Part shown: one piece after another, positions 42,570 through 51,673 of the stretch
Numbering within the stretch: the stretch's first letter is position 1
How the letters are laid out: the number at the start of each line of letters is the position of its first letter
Assembly (NCBI RefSeq): GCF_033100135.1
Contig: NZ_CP136920.1
Location: 5,451,001-5,515,000, forward strand
From: Rubellicoccus peritrichatus
Lineage (GTDB): Bacteria > Verrucomicrobiota > Verrucomicrobiia > Opitutales > Cerasicoccaceae
DNA length: 64,000 nt
Reading direction: 5' to 3'
Translations under genes and position numbers: made by a program
Notes under the pieces: generated by a model
What the model was told of the DNA's origin: nothing
Database searches by the model: none
What the model saw: the letters and a program-made list of their open reading frames with translations, nothing else

Positions 42570-43922
42570 TCAAACCTCTCGGCCAACACCACGCTCGATC
42601 AGTGGCAGCAACTGGCCGCGCCGGAATAAAGTCACCTGTCCAGTACTTTCTGAGACAACAATTGCGATACAATCAGCAGCAATTGAAATGGCCGCCCCAG
42701 CCGCATGACGTGAGCCCAGGCCACTAGGCAACTGGCTTGGGTAATTCGGAGCATGGATCAAACTTCCGGCAGATTCCAGAGCACCATCACCTTTAATCGT
42801 AAACGCGCCATCCAAAGAAGAATACTCCTTTACCGTCTCATCCATGAACGGATTGAGGATGTTTCGCTCTTCTTCGTCGTATCCGTAGAAAGGATTCAAA
42901 ACGAGTTGCTTGATGTGGGGCTTAACCTGTGCCACATCCCCTAGAACAAAAAGGCACCCTACCGGACGTCCCTCCCGGCCCTCAACCGACAACTCGGTTG
43001 CAATTGCCAGAACACGCTCAAGCACCTCCGGCTTAACCGTCGCTGGTAACATGTCCGCCTGTCGGGTGAAGACTGATTGAAATTCGCGCTCCACATCAAC
43101 CACAACCAAGGTGTCAAACTGATTGGTCTGTGGAATCCCCCCAACGCAACATATGCGTTCATTGTGCTTTAGAATGCCACGGGTTAACCCGATCAGCATC
43201 GCGCTTCGAAGCTGCGACAAACGATTGCTGCTGAATGAACGAACCGGGATAACGGCGTTGAATGACTTCTTATCCAGGGATGCCTCCGAACCCGACTGTG
43301 TCACCAGTATGGTTTTGAAATTGTCGAACTGATCTGCGACATCGACACCACCGGCAAAAGTATCTCCGAAAATCAGCACAGAAGAACACTTAGCGCCACT
43401 GGCAACCTTCTGAGCTTCTCTCAAAATCAGGCGATTAAACTTATTGTCCTTGGTGCGCTTCTTATCCGGGCCTTTACCGAAGGCTACAGATACACTTTTT
43501 CGGAGTGTATCAATGTCCGGCGAATCCGTCAGCATTTCAACCGTGGTCGGCTCCTGAAAAGTGCGAGCCAGGGACGCAAGGACATTCAAGTAGGAGTTCT
43601 CACCTTCCGAAGCAAGTAGCAGGAAGATGAGCCGAAGGTCACGATATTCCTCGTGCCCTTCAAATTCCATACCATCCGGGCAACGGCCAATCGCAAAAAT
43701 ATAGTTCCGCTTCATGGGAAGCCGGATATGCGGCAAAGCGATCCCACTACCCAGATAGGTCGTCATCGTCTTCTCACGCGAAATCAGGTCAGCCAGAAGC
43801 TTTTTCCGATCCAGTCCAGCATCGATCTTACAGACTTCGAGCAGCTCTTTCAGGGCACCTTCAAAATCACGGCTGACCACATCAATGATGCGGGTTTTGG
43901 AAATATATCTATCGAGGCGCAT
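42570..43922 (-). CDS. PTS EIIA - PK_C-like - diadenylate cyclase fusion
   Basis: 450 residues with three parts. Residues about 5-155 match the fructose/mannitol-type EIIA fold with phospho-site H65 (GSGIALPHIRLP). Residues about 170-290 (REAQKVASGAKCSSVLIFGD, FKTILVTQSG) resemble the pyruvate-kinase C-terminal fold seen in DacZ-type proteins. Residues about 310-440 form a DisA_N (DAC) domain with DGA at 371-373 and GSRHAAG at 405-407, then IAIVVSESTGQVTLF. The usual RHR is RHA. It likely makes c-di-AMP under control of PTS phosphorylation; this coupling is inference. An upstream GTG at 43934 is an alternative start. Confidence 0.8.
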   Translation of the reverse strand: MRLDRYISKTRIIDVVSRDFEGALKELLEVCKIDAGLDRKKLLADLISREKTMTTYLGSGIALPHIRLPMKRNYIFAIGRCPDGMEFEGHEEYRDLRLIFLLLASEGENSYLNVLASLARTFQEPTTVEMLTDSPDIDTLRKSVSVAFGKGPDKKRTKDNKFNRLILREAQKVASGAKCSSVLIFGDTFAGGVDVADQFDNFKTILVTQSGSEASLDKKSFNAVIPVRSFSSNRLSQLRSAMLIGLTRGILKHNERICCVGGIPQTNQFDTLVVVDVEREFQSVFTRQADMLPATVKPEVLERVLAIATELSVEGREGRPVGCLFVLGDVAQVKPHIKQLVLNPFYGYDEEERNILNPFMDETVKEYSSLDGAFTIKGDGALESAGSLIHAPNYPSQLPSGLGSRHAAGAAISIAADCIAIVVSESTGQVTLFRRGQLLPLIERGVGREV

Positions 43923-43979
43923 GAATTTATCCACAAAACGCCTAACGGGCTATAATGTTAGTATCAATCTCAGTAAGAA

Positions 43980-44354
43980 TCAACGTTCCCACTCGAGCCC
44001 CTTCTTCTTCATTTCGTAAGCAAGTCCCAGAACCAGAACTGCGATAAAGAACATAACCGGCATGAGAATAGGAATCCCCAAGCTAATGAACTCACGATAA
44101 ATCAGAACCCATGGAATCAGGAAGACTGCTTCGATATCGAAGAGGATAAAAAGCATCGCCACGACGTAAAACTTAACACCAAAGCGAGGGTGAGGATTAC
44201 CTTCCATAGGGAGGCCACACTCATAGGCTTTATCCTTGATGTAGTTTCCCTTTGCACGCTGTCCGAAGACCTGGCTGGCAATCAGGATCGCGGCAGCAAG
44301 AAACACCGCGAAGAGTACCTGAATCAGCACTGGAATGTAGTCAACCAACTCCAT
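43980..44354 (-). CDS. nuoA: NADH-quinone oxidoreductase subunit A
   Basis: Membrane subunit of complex I, 124 residues with three transmembrane helices (LIQVLFAVFLAAAILIASQV, VVAMLFILFDIEAVFLIPWV, ILMPVMFFIAVLVLGLAYE). YECGLPMEGNPHPRFGVKFY carries the quinone-site cysteine of the loop, and FDIEAVF is the family hallmark. It stands alone: no nuoB or other nuo gene is beside it. The diadenylate cyclase gene follows 57 bp downstream. Confidence 0.95.
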   Translation of the reverse strand: MELVDYIPVLIQVLFAVFLAAAILIASQVFGQRAKGNYIKDKAYECGLPMEGNPHPRFGVKFYVVAMLFILFDIEAVFLIPWVLIYREFISLGIPILMPVMFFIAVLVLGLAYEMKKKGLEWER

Positions 44355-44509
44355 GCTCTTAGAATGAAAGGCCTAAAAGCGTGTTGGCAAGAGGCTTTTT
44401 ACAAATAAACGTAGCTGCTGCCATGGCACCTACGGATGAAAAGATTACAAAAGCACAATTTTGATGAAGACGCTCGCCACATAGCGGAAGCTTTCTCAAG
44501 ATCCCGCCA

Positions 44510-45160
44510 ATGAAACCATTAGTTGCGCCTTCAATCCTCGCCGGGAACCACGCCGCGCTGAGGGAAAGCCTAGCCGAAGCCGAAGCCACGCCCGGAGTAG
44601 AATGGGTCCATATTGATATTATGGACGGGCATTTCGTCCCGAACCTCTCGTTCGGCCCCCAAACCGTAAAAGCGCTCCGACCAAACAGTAAGCTTTTCTT
44701 CGATGTGCACCTCATGCTCGCCAACCCGGACAAATACGTTGAGGCCTTCATCGAGGATGGCGCCCAGAATGTAACCATTCATACAGAGCCCGATTATCCA
44801 CACCTGCCGACTCTAAAGCGAATCCGTGAACTTGGTTCGACTTGCGGTATTTGCATAAACCCTGGAACGCCTGTTGAAGAACTTGAGCCCTATTTAGAGC
44901 ACGTCGATCTGGTGCTACTGATGACAGTCCAACCCGGATTCGGCGGTCAAAAATTCCGCGAAGACGTTCTTGAGAAGATTGAGACGGTTGCAAAATGGCG
45001 CAGTGACAAAGGCTACAACTGGCGCATAGAAGTCGATGGTGGTGTCGACGCCGAGACAGGACTTCAATGCAAGAATGCCGGAGCCGATACATTTGTCTGC
45101 GGGACAGCGTTTTTCAAAGCAGCGGATAAAACTGAATTTGTCAGCAAGCTACAGAGCTGA
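44510..45160 (+). CDS. rpe: Ribulose-phosphate 3-epimerase
   Basis: Interconverts ribulose-5-phosphate and xylulose-5-phosphate. 216 residues, TIM barrel. Motifs: VAPSILAGNHAALRESLAEA, VHIDIMDGHFVPNLSFGP (metal-binding H and D), FDVHLMLANPDKYVEAF, LLMTVQPGFGGQKF, IEVDGGVDAET. Normal length. Followed after 15 nt by a small membrane protein gene. Confidence 0.96.
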   Translation: MKPLVAPSILAGNHAALRESLAEAEATPGVEWVHIDIMDGHFVPNLSFGPQTVKALRPNSKLFFDVHLMLANPDKYVEAFIEDGAQNVTIHTEPDYPHLPTLKRIRELGSTCGICINPGTPVEELEPYLEHVDLVLLMTVQPGFGGQKFREDVLEKIETVAKWRSDKGYNWRIEVDGGVDAETGLQCKNAGADTFVCGTAFFKAADKTEFVSKLQS

Positions 45161-45175
45161 TTCGATTGTTGTTCT

Positions 45176-45571
45176 ATGGAAATTGATCGCGAGGAACTGC
45201 TCCGCCAAAAGGCTTTGATCGAAGATCAGCTGCGCTGGATCGAATCCAAGCTGGCTCAAACGAGTGAAAGCGAAAAGTCCAGTCCGGTAGCTGAGTCGAT
45301 TTCAAATTCCCCTGTCCCCAAAACGTCGCCGAAACCACAGTCAGAAGAAAAAGAAAAGCTGCCAATAATCACAGAAACACTTGCACGTGATTCCGCTCCC
45401 ACTTCTTCAACACCGGAAACCGCAGCGACACTTGGTGCGGAATTCACAGGCCAAAACGACCCGGGAACTGTAACGCCATTACAAAAGTTCGGCTGTGCCC
45501 TGATCGCAATCGGAGTATGCGTCGGCATACTTGCCGCTCTCTTCCTGCTTCCCTACCTGATCTACGAATAA
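45176..45571 (+). CDS. Small C-tail-anchored coiled-coil protein
   Basis: 131 residues, no family recognised. N-terminal coiled coil (REELLRQKALIEDQLRWIES), a Ser/Pro/Thr-rich disordered middle, and a single C-terminal transmembrane helix (GCALIAIGVCVGILAALFLL). It lies between rpe and the amidotransferase with short gaps (15 and 4 nt), so it is likely in the same transcript. Confidence 0.6.
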   Translation: MEIDREELLRQKALIEDQLRWIESKLAQTSESEKSSPVAESISNSPVPKTSPKPQSEEKEKLPIITETLARDSAPTSSTPETAATLGAEFTGQNDPGTVTPLQKFGCALIAIGVCVGILAALFLLPYLIYE

Positions 45572-45575
45572 TAAA

Positions 45576-46265
45576 ATGCGCGCCCACTACTTCCAGCATG
45601 TTCCCTTTGAAGGCCTTGGCAGTATCGAGCCCTGGCTGGAGTCTAAAGGATATGAAATCACAAAAACCCAGTTTTTTGACACGGCAAACATACCGGAGCT
45701 AAAGGCAATAGACCTACTCATCGTCATGGGTGGCCCCATGAGTATCAATGACGGGCAGGAGTATCCATGGTTGATCGAAGAAAAAGCATTCATTCGCCGT
45801 GCAGTTGAAGCCGGTAAACCTGTTCTGGGCATTTGCCTTGGAGCACAACTCATTGCCGGTTCACTCGGTTCTCGCGTCTATCAAAATAACGAGAAAGAAA
45901 TCGGTTGGTTTCCAATTCAGGACATCACGTCCAATGACGAATCTGTTTTTCATTTTCCTGCTTCCGTTGAAGTCTTTCACTGGCATGGGGAAACTTTTGA
46001 TCTACCACCTGGAGCCGTTCGTATCGCAGAAAGCGAGGGTTGCAAAAATCAGGCATTTCAAATTGGTAAATCCGTAATCGGGCTGCAATTCCATCTGGAA
46101 ACCACACCGAAATCTGCCGATGCAATCGTATCGCACTGCCGCGACGAATTGACACCTGCAAAATACATTCAATCCGAATCCGTGATACTGGCGACTCCGA
46201 CGCAAAAGTATCAGACGATCAATGGAGTCATGGCAGAAGTCCTTTCGTATCTTACAGAGACTTGA
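45576..46265 (+). CDS. Class I glutamine amidotransferase-like hydrolase
   Basis: 229 residues. DLLIVMGGPMSINDGQEYPW, nucleophile GICLGAQLIAGSLG (Cys), and GLQFHLETTP (His and Glu) complete a triad of the GMP-synthase-type GATase fold. It lacks TrpG/PabA features and is distant from pabB. Located at the start of an amine-degradation cluster, it could hydrolyse a gamma-glutamyl amide, as stand-alone relatives do in polyamine or ethanolamine pathways. That role is inferred from context. Confidence 0.8.
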   Translation: MRAHYFQHVPFEGLGSIEPWLESKGYEITKTQFFDTANIPELKAIDLLIVMGGPMSINDGQEYPWLIEEKAFIRRAVEAGKPVLGICLGAQLIAGSLGSRVYQNNEKEIGWFPIQDITSNDESVFHFPASVEVFHWHGETFDLPPGAVRIAESEGCKNQAFQIGKSVIGLQFHLETTPKSADAIVSHCRDELTPAKYIQSESVILATPTQKYQTINGVMAEVLSYLTET

Positions 46266-46311
46266 ACTAGCTATATTTGCCACGAATTCAGTTGTAACGA
46301 ACTTACCTGGC

Positions 46312-47079
46312 ATGACATCGCTTGAAACATCCCCGGTCGCCATTATCAATGCAGAGGCCGTATCCGATTTCGTGTTAATTTGTGAACACGCGGGGAATCT
46401 CATTCCAGGACATCTGGATAACCTTGGTTTGGACAAAGATGAACTGACGCGTCACATCGCCTGGGACATTGGTGCAGAGGGCGTTGCGCGAAGTATGGCT
46501 GAACTGCTGCAAGCACCTCTCATCATGCAGCGATACTCGCGTCTGGTCTATGACTGCAATCGCCCACCATCTGCTGACGATGCCATGCCGGCACGTTCGG
46601 AGCTGACGGATATTCCTGGTAATCAAAACATAATTACAATAGACCGCGACTGGCGCATTCGCAAAATATACCAACCATTTGAAAATACGATTACCAGTCG
46701 GATTGATACCTTACTGAAGGCAGGAAGAAAGCCGACCATCGTCACCGTTCATACATTCACCCCGGTTTACAAAGGTAAGCAACGCACACTAGATCTTGGT
46801 TTGCTTTTCAACCAGGACGACCAACTCGCTCAAGCAATGCTAAGGCAGAGCAGTCTCCTACCCGACTATGATATCCGCCTGAATCAGCCCTACGGCCCGA
46901 AGGACGGCGTCATGCACACCGTTATGCAACATGCCGAACCACATGGCCTCCCCTACGTCATGATCGAGATACGCAATGATCATGTCAGCACGAAAGAGAA
47001 GCAACAGCGCTGGGCCCATATGCTGAATGAGATGATTCAGCAGGCAACGCAAACGCTTAAAATAACTTCAAACAGATAG
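46312..47079 (+). CDS. N-formylglutamate amidohydrolase family protein
   Basis: 255 residues from the ATG at 46312; the frame from 46222 overlaps the preceding gene and lacks the family N-terminus. FVLICEHAGNLIPGHLDNLG (metal-binding E and H), IAWDIGAEGVARSMAELL, SRLVYDCNRPP and IVTVHTFTPVYKG fit the family. HutG-type enzymes cleave N-formylglutamate; here no histidine-degradation genes are near, so another N-acyl or gamma-glutamyl substrate is plausible. Confidence 0.85.
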   Translation: MTSLETSPVAIINAEAVSDFVLICEHAGNLIPGHLDNLGLDKDELTRHIAWDIGAEGVARSMAELLQAPLIMQRYSRLVYDCNRPPSADDAMPARSELTDIPGNQNIITIDRDWRIRKIYQPFENTITSRIDTLLKAGRKPTIVTVHTFTPVYKGKQRTLDLGLLFNQDDQLAQAMLRQSSLLPDYDIRLNQPYGPKDGVMHTVMQHAEPHGLPYVMIEIRNDHVSTKEKQQRWAHMLNEMIQQATQTLKITSNR

Positions 47080-47095
47080 CTAATTCTACCCAACG

Positions 47096-48580
47096 ATGCC
47101 GAACGACCGATCCATCCATTACGAGCAGAAGGACCAAAGTTACTTTGAGAAGCGCGGACTGCGCAAGTACGCCGGAGTCTGGTCACTTTGGGCATTGGGA
47201 GTTGGAGCAGTCATTTCCGGTCACTACTCCGGCTGGAACCTCGGCCTGTCTATCGGCGGCTGGGGCGGTATGTTTATTGCCACGATTGTCATTGCGCTGA
47301 TGTATCTGGGCCTGACCTTCTGCATCGCGGAAATGTCTCCCGCCCTTCCCCATACCGGAGCCGCCTATTCTTTTGCCCGGACATCAATGGGGCCGTGGGG
47401 CGGCTTCATCACCGGCTTGTGCGAGAATGTCGAGTATGTGCTGACGCCATCCGTTATTGTTTTTTTCATTGGCACTTATCTCACCAGTATTTTTGGAACT
47501 CCGGTCGAGTTTCAACCCGTCTGGTGGATCATTGGCTACATTATCTTTGTCTCACTCAACGTCTGGGGCGTGGAGCTGTCTTTCAAAGTAACCCTGGGGG
47601 TCACTCTCTCGGCTTTGACAGTACTGATGGTATTCTGGTTCAGTGCCTTCCCCAAAATAGACTTCACAGCCTGGGCCATGAATATCGGACAAGGTGGTGA
47701 ACTGCTGGAAGGCGGAGGCGGTCCCTTCCTGCCGATGGGGATCAGTGGCGTACTGGCTGCCCTGCCTTTTGCCGTCTGGCTGTTTCTGGCAATTGAGCAG
47801 CTGCCGCTCGCAGCAGAAGAGTCCGTCGACCCAAAGAAGGACATGCCCAAGGGGATTATCCTCGGCATGATTACGCTGATCATTTCCGCGTTTATGATTC
47901 TCTTTCTGAATCCGTCACTGCCTGGTGTCGGCTCCTATGCACTGGGACAATCAGGTGATCCATTGCTTGATGGCTTTGAAGCAATTTTCGGATCACATAT
48001 CGCCAAGGTGCTAGCCTTCATCGCGATCATCGGGCTGATCTCCAGCTTTCACACCATCATCTTTGCCCAAGGCCGACAGATATATTCACTCTCACGCGCA
48101 GGCTACTTTCCGACCTTTCTTTCCCTGACTCACTCGAAGCGCCAAACGCCTCATGTCGCCATGGCCGCGGGTGCACTTACCGGACTCATCATTATGATCG
48201 TATTGTTCTACGGGCGTGGCGCAGAAAAGGGATCGACCATCATTGGAGGCACTCTGCTTAACATGGCGGTATTTGGTGCCATGTGTTCCTACATCGCACA
48301 GGCAATCTCCTTTATCCTATTGCGTAGAAACCATGCTCACATCGAACGCCCCTATCGCAGCCCTATGGGTAAAACCGGAGCATGGATAACAATCCTGATC
48401 GCCCTCGTGACCATTTACTACCAGTTATCAGACAACACTTATCGGATTGGCGTGCTGGGAGTTGCCACCTGGTTTGCACTTGGTATTGCTTACTTTGCCT
48501 TCGTTGGACGACACAAACTCATCCTCTCAGCTGAAGAAGAGTTCGCCCTCGAAGCTAAAAAGAACACAGCTAATAGATAA
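47096..48580 (+). CDS. Eat-type amino acid/ethanolamine permease
   Basis: 494 residues, about 12 membrane helices, APC superfamily. The N-terminus KYAGVWSLWALGVGAVISGH, the GLTFCIAEMSPALPHTGAAY segment, WLFLAIEQLPLAAEESVDPK and GRQIYSLSRAGYFPTFLS fit the ethanolamine-permease (Eat) branch. It lies directly before the glutamine-synthetase-like gene, consistent with import of the amine that enzyme would glutamylate. Confidence 0.8.
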   Translation: MPNDRSIHYEQKDQSYFEKRGLRKYAGVWSLWALGVGAVISGHYSGWNLGLSIGGWGGMFIATIVIALMYLGLTFCIAEMSPALPHTGAAYSFARTSMGPWGGFITGLCENVEYVLTPSVIVFFIGTYLTSIFGTPVEFQPVWWIIGYIIFVSLNVWGVELSFKVTLGVTLSALTVLMVFWFSAFPKIDFTAWAMNIGQGGELLEGGGGPFLPMGISGVLAALPFAVWLFLAIEQLPLAAEESVDPKKDMPKGIILGMITLIISAFMILFLNPSLPGVGSYALGQSGDPLLDGFEAIFGSHIAKVLAFIAIIGLISSFHTIIFAQGRQIYSLSRAGYFPTFLSLTHSKRQTPHVAMAAGALTGLIIMIVLFYGRGAEKGSTIIGGTLLNMAVFGAMCSYIAQAISFILLRRNHAHIERPYRSPMGKTGAWITILIALVTIYYQLSDNTYRIGVLGVATWFALGIAYFAFVGRHKLILSAEEEFALEAKKNTANR

Positions 48581-48605
48581 TTCTCTGGGGTTAAACTGAC
48601 TCGAA

Positions 48606-48692
48606 CGCTATTTTTTGACAGAATTAACGGAATTAAGGAAATTTTAAGTTACTCAATTCTGTAAATTCCGTTAATTCTGTCAAAAAATAGCG
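48606..48692. repeat. GACAGAATT palindrome, copy 3
   Basis: Arms of 29 bp match perfectly: CGCTATTTTTTGACAGAATT plus AACGGAATT (48606-48634) and its complement ending 48692. Internal units have a 9-bp period. It lies between the permease and ligase genes. Confidence 0.9.
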
Positions 48693-48732
48693 TCACCAAA
48701 ATTTATTAATACTTAAGACATAGCCTACGAAA

Positions 48733-50091
48733 ATGACCGTTGATCAACTTAAGGAAAGCGTCGCTGAAGGAACAATCGACACCGTGCTGGTTTGCATGGT
48801 GGACATGCAGGGGCGGCTGGTCGGCAAGCGCTTCCATGCTCAGTATTTTGTTGAATCGGGATTCGCGGAAACACACGGCTGCAACTACCTCCTAGCCGAT
48901 GATATGGAAAACGAACCCGTGCCAGGCTATGCGGCGACAAACTGGACCCAGGGTTATGGCGACTTTGTGATGCAGCCCGACATGACGACCTTGCGCCCGG
49001 TCCCGTGGCTTGAAGGCACAGTCATGGTCCTTTGCGATGTGCTTGATCACCACACGCATGAACCTGTCCCCCACTCGCCCCGCACGATTTTGAAAAAACA
49101 AATCGCTCGGTTGGAAGCGATTGGGGTGCAAGCCATGTTCGCATCCGAGCTGGAGTTTTATCTTTTCAACGAAAGCTACGATACCGCGCGGGAAAAAGGT
49201 TACCGTAATCTCGAAACCGCCGGTCACTACATTGAAGACTATCATATTTTCCAGACAACGCGCGAAGAAAACGTCATGCGCGCCATTCGCAACGGCCTGA
49301 ATGCCGCTGGTATTCCAGTCGAAAACTCCAAAGGTGAATGGGGACCCGGCCAGGAGGAGATAAACATTCGTTATGCTGAAGCTTTGGAAATGGCAGATCG
49401 TCATACAGTCCTAAAAAACGGTTGTAAGGAGATTGCATCGCTTCAGGGAAAGTCACTTTCTTTCATGGCTAAATGGGACTACGACCTCGCTGGCAATTCA
49501 TCTCATGTGCATCAAAGTTTATGGTCGAAGGACGGCAAAGAAGCTTTGTTTTTAGATAAAAACAAACCACTGGGCATGTCGGATATGATGTGCCACTACA
49601 TGGCAGGTCAGCTCGCCTGCGCATCAGAGATGACTTTGTTTCTCGCCCCGTATATTAATTCCTACAAGCGCTTTCAATCCGGCACCTTCGCTCCGACCAA
49701 AACCATGTGGAGTATCGACAATCGCACCGCCGGGTTTCGACTCGTTGGTGAAAACACATCCGGTATTCGAACGGAGTGCCGCATCGGTGGCGCCGACCTG
49801 AATCCCTATCTCGCCTTTGCCGCACTTATCGCAGCAGGCATTGAAGGCATCGAAAACAAACTCGATCTGGAACCCCCTTATAAGGGCAATGCTTACGAAG
49901 ACGAGAATTTGCGTACCATTCCAAAAACGTTACGTGAAGCAATCGAGGCAACCAATACATCGAGTGTTCTGCGAAAGGCTTTCGGGGACGATGTCATCGA
50001 ACATTATGTGCACGCCGCCAAATGGGAACAAAGCGAATACGACCGACGGATAACCGACTGGGAAATAAAACGCGGCTTCGAACGCGGCTGA
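48733..50091 (+). CDS. Glutamine-synthetase-like gamma-glutamyl-amine ligase
   Basis: 452 residues of the GS fold. Seen: VDMQGRLVGKRF, ASELEFYLFNE (metal ligands), GPGQEEINIRYAEAL, FMAKWDYDLAGNSSHVHQSL (catalytic H), NSYKRFQSGTFAPT, RIGGADLNPYLAFAALIAAG. No adenylylation motif of GlnA is present, and the active site resembles PuuA/GlnA4-type enzymes that ligate glutamate to amines. With the Eat permease next to it, ethanolamine is a candidate substrate; putrescine is the alternative. Confidence 0.83.
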   Translation: MTVDQLKESVAEGTIDTVLVCMVDMQGRLVGKRFHAQYFVESGFAETHGCNYLLADDMENEPVPGYAATNWTQGYGDFVMQPDMTTLRPVPWLEGTVMVLCDVLDHHTHEPVPHSPRTILKKQIARLEAIGVQAMFASELEFYLFNESYDTAREKGYRNLETAGHYIEDYHIFQTTREENVMRAIRNGLNAAGIPVENSKGEWGPGQEEINIRYAEALEMADRHTVLKNGCKEIASLQGKSLSFMAKWDYDLAGNSSHVHQSLWSKDGKEALFLDKNKPLGMSDMMCHYMAGQLACASEMTLFLAPYINSYKRFQSGTFAPTKTMWSIDNRTAGFRLVGENTSGIRTECRIGGADLNPYLAFAALIAAGIEGIENKLDLEPPYKGNAYEDENLRTIPKTLREAIEATNTSSVLRKAFGDDVIEHYVHAAKWEQSEYDRRITDWEIKRGFERG

Positions 50092-50109
50092 CGAGTTAAC
50101 CAACAATCG

Positions 50110-50134
50110 AAATTCCGTTAATTCTGTCTAAAAA
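50110..50134. repeat. GACAGAATT half copy
   Basis: AAATTCCGTTAATTCTGTCT followed by AAAAA corresponds to the right arm of the palindromes at 4671 and 48606. No left arm is present. Confidence 0.7.
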
Positions 50135-50146
50135 TCTATTCATCTA

Positions 50147-51538
50147 ATGCCAGCAACTCATCTCCAATGCGTCTCACCCATCGACGGTTCGGTCTATGCT
50201 GAACGACCAGTCATCAGCGAAACGGAAATAGCAAACGCTCTTGAGCGGTCGATCAAAGCGCAACGCCAATGGCGTTTAACTTCGATCGCAGAAAGGGCAA
50301 AGTTTTGCCAAGCTGCCGTCGATGCGATGCTGGCAATGACAGATGAAATAATACCCGAGTTGGCCTGGCAGATGGGACGCCCAATTCAATACGGTCAAAG
50401 TGAGTTGAACGGCTTTGCTGAACGTGCACGACATATGATCGCTATCGCTGACGAAGCTTTAGGCGATTTAAAAACCGCTCCACTTGATGGATTCAAACGC
50501 TTCATTCGACGTGAGCCCTTGGGCACCGTCCTCGTCATTGCTCCCTGGAATTATCCTTATCTGACAGCAGTTAATTCTGTGATACCAGCATTAATGGCCG
50601 GAAACGCAGTCCTGCTCAAACACTCGGCCCAAACCCTTCTGGTTGGCGAACGCTTCCAACAGGCTTTTGATCAAGCGGGACTGCCTAAAGGACTTTTTCA
50701 AAACCTGAATCTTACACACACTCAAACCAACCAACTGATCCAGTCCGGAAAAATCCAACAGGTTAACTTCACTGGCTCCGTTGCCGGTGGAAAAGCGATG
50801 GAGGAAGCCGCCGCCGGTAAATTTATCGGAATGGGACTTGAGCTGGGTGGTAAAGACCCGGCCTATGTTCGTGCGGATTGTGACCTGGATCTTAGCATCG
50901 AAAGCCTGACCGATGGTGCGTTTTTCAATTCCGGCCAATCCTGTTGCAGCATCGAACGTATCTACGTGGATGCATCTGTTTTCGATGCGTTTGTTGAAGG
51001 TGTTGTAGCGATCAGTAATCGTTATGTCTTGGGTAACCCTCTTGATCCCAAAACAACACTCGGTCCAATGGCGCGGGCGCAAAGTGCAGACCAGATCCGC
51101 GATCAAATTGAAGAAGCCATAAAAGCGGGAGCAAGAACACACATTGATAAAAGCAACTTCTCACTCGACCAACGAGGTTCGGCTTATCTTGCTCCGCAAG
51201 TGCTTACGGATGTGGACCACAGCATGACTGTGATGACTGAAGAAACTTTCGGGCCCGTTGTCGGCATCATCAAAGTGACAAGTGACGCCGAAGCCATCGA
51301 ACTGATGAACGACTCACCCTATGGACTAACCGCATCCATGTGGACTCGGGATGTAAAAGCCGCATCAGCAATCGGCGACCAGATCGATACCGGAACTGTT
51401 TATCTGAATCTTTGCGACTACCTCGACCCGGCACTGGCGTGGACGGGAGCCAAAGATTCCGGCCGCGGTGCCACACTTTCTCAAGTGGGCTACGAAACCT
51501 TAACCCGTCCCAAGTCTTTTCATTTTCGTCTGCCGTAG
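50147..51538 (+). CDS. Aldehyde dehydrogenase
   Basis: 463 residues, NAD(P)-dependent ALDH superfamily. LGTVLVIAPWNYPYLTAVNS, NFTGSVAGGKAMEEAAA, LELGGKDPAYVRADCDLD and the catalytic FNSGQSCCSIERIYVD (Cys) with EETFGPVVGIIK are all intact. In this cluster it would oxidise the gamma-glutamyl-aminoaldehyde (PuuC-like step). Generic substrate preference cannot be read from the sequence. Confidence 0.93.
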   Translation: MPATHLQCVSPIDGSVYAERPVISETEIANALERSIKAQRQWRLTSIAERAKFCQAAVDAMLAMTDEIIPELAWQMGRPIQYGQSELNGFAERARHMIAIADEALGDLKTAPLDGFKRFIRREPLGTVLVIAPWNYPYLTAVNSVIPALMAGNAVLLKHSAQTLLVGERFQQAFDQAGLPKGLFQNLNLTHTQTNQLIQSGKIQQVNFTGSVAGGKAMEEAAAGKFIGMGLELGGKDPAYVRADCDLDLSIESLTDGAFFNSGQSCCSIERIYVDASVFDAFVEGVVAISNRYVLGNPLDPKTTLGPMARAQSADQIRDQIEEAIKAGARTHIDKSNFSLDQRGSAYLAPQVLTDVDHSMTVMTEETFGPVVGIIKVTSDAEAIELMNDSPYGLTASMWTRDVKAASAIGDQIDTGTVYLNLCDYLDPALAWTGAKDSGRGATLSQVGYETLTRPKSFHFRLP

Positions 51539-51560
51539 CGCCATCTTTTCCACAAATTTC

Positions 51561-51656
51561 TTTAGCCACAAAAGTTCACGAAAAGACACAAAAACTTAAA
51601 GCTGCAGAATCCAATTCTTTCTTTTTGTGTTCTTTTGTGCCTTTTCGTGGCTAAAA
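51561..51656. repeat. CACAAAAGTT 10-bp array, inverted pair
   Basis: Left words CACAAAAGTT-CACGAAAAGA-CACAAAAACT and a right inverted set ending TTTTCGTGGCTAAA; about 80% arm identity over 34 bp. Same family as 19899 and 20708 but with a 10-bp period. Confidence 0.8.
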
Positions 51657-51673
51657 ACTACGTAAATCTAAAA

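Noticed and set aside
45576-46265. pabA or trpG
   Set aside because: The amidotransferase is of the GMP-synthase-like type and sits in a catabolic cluster, far from pabB.
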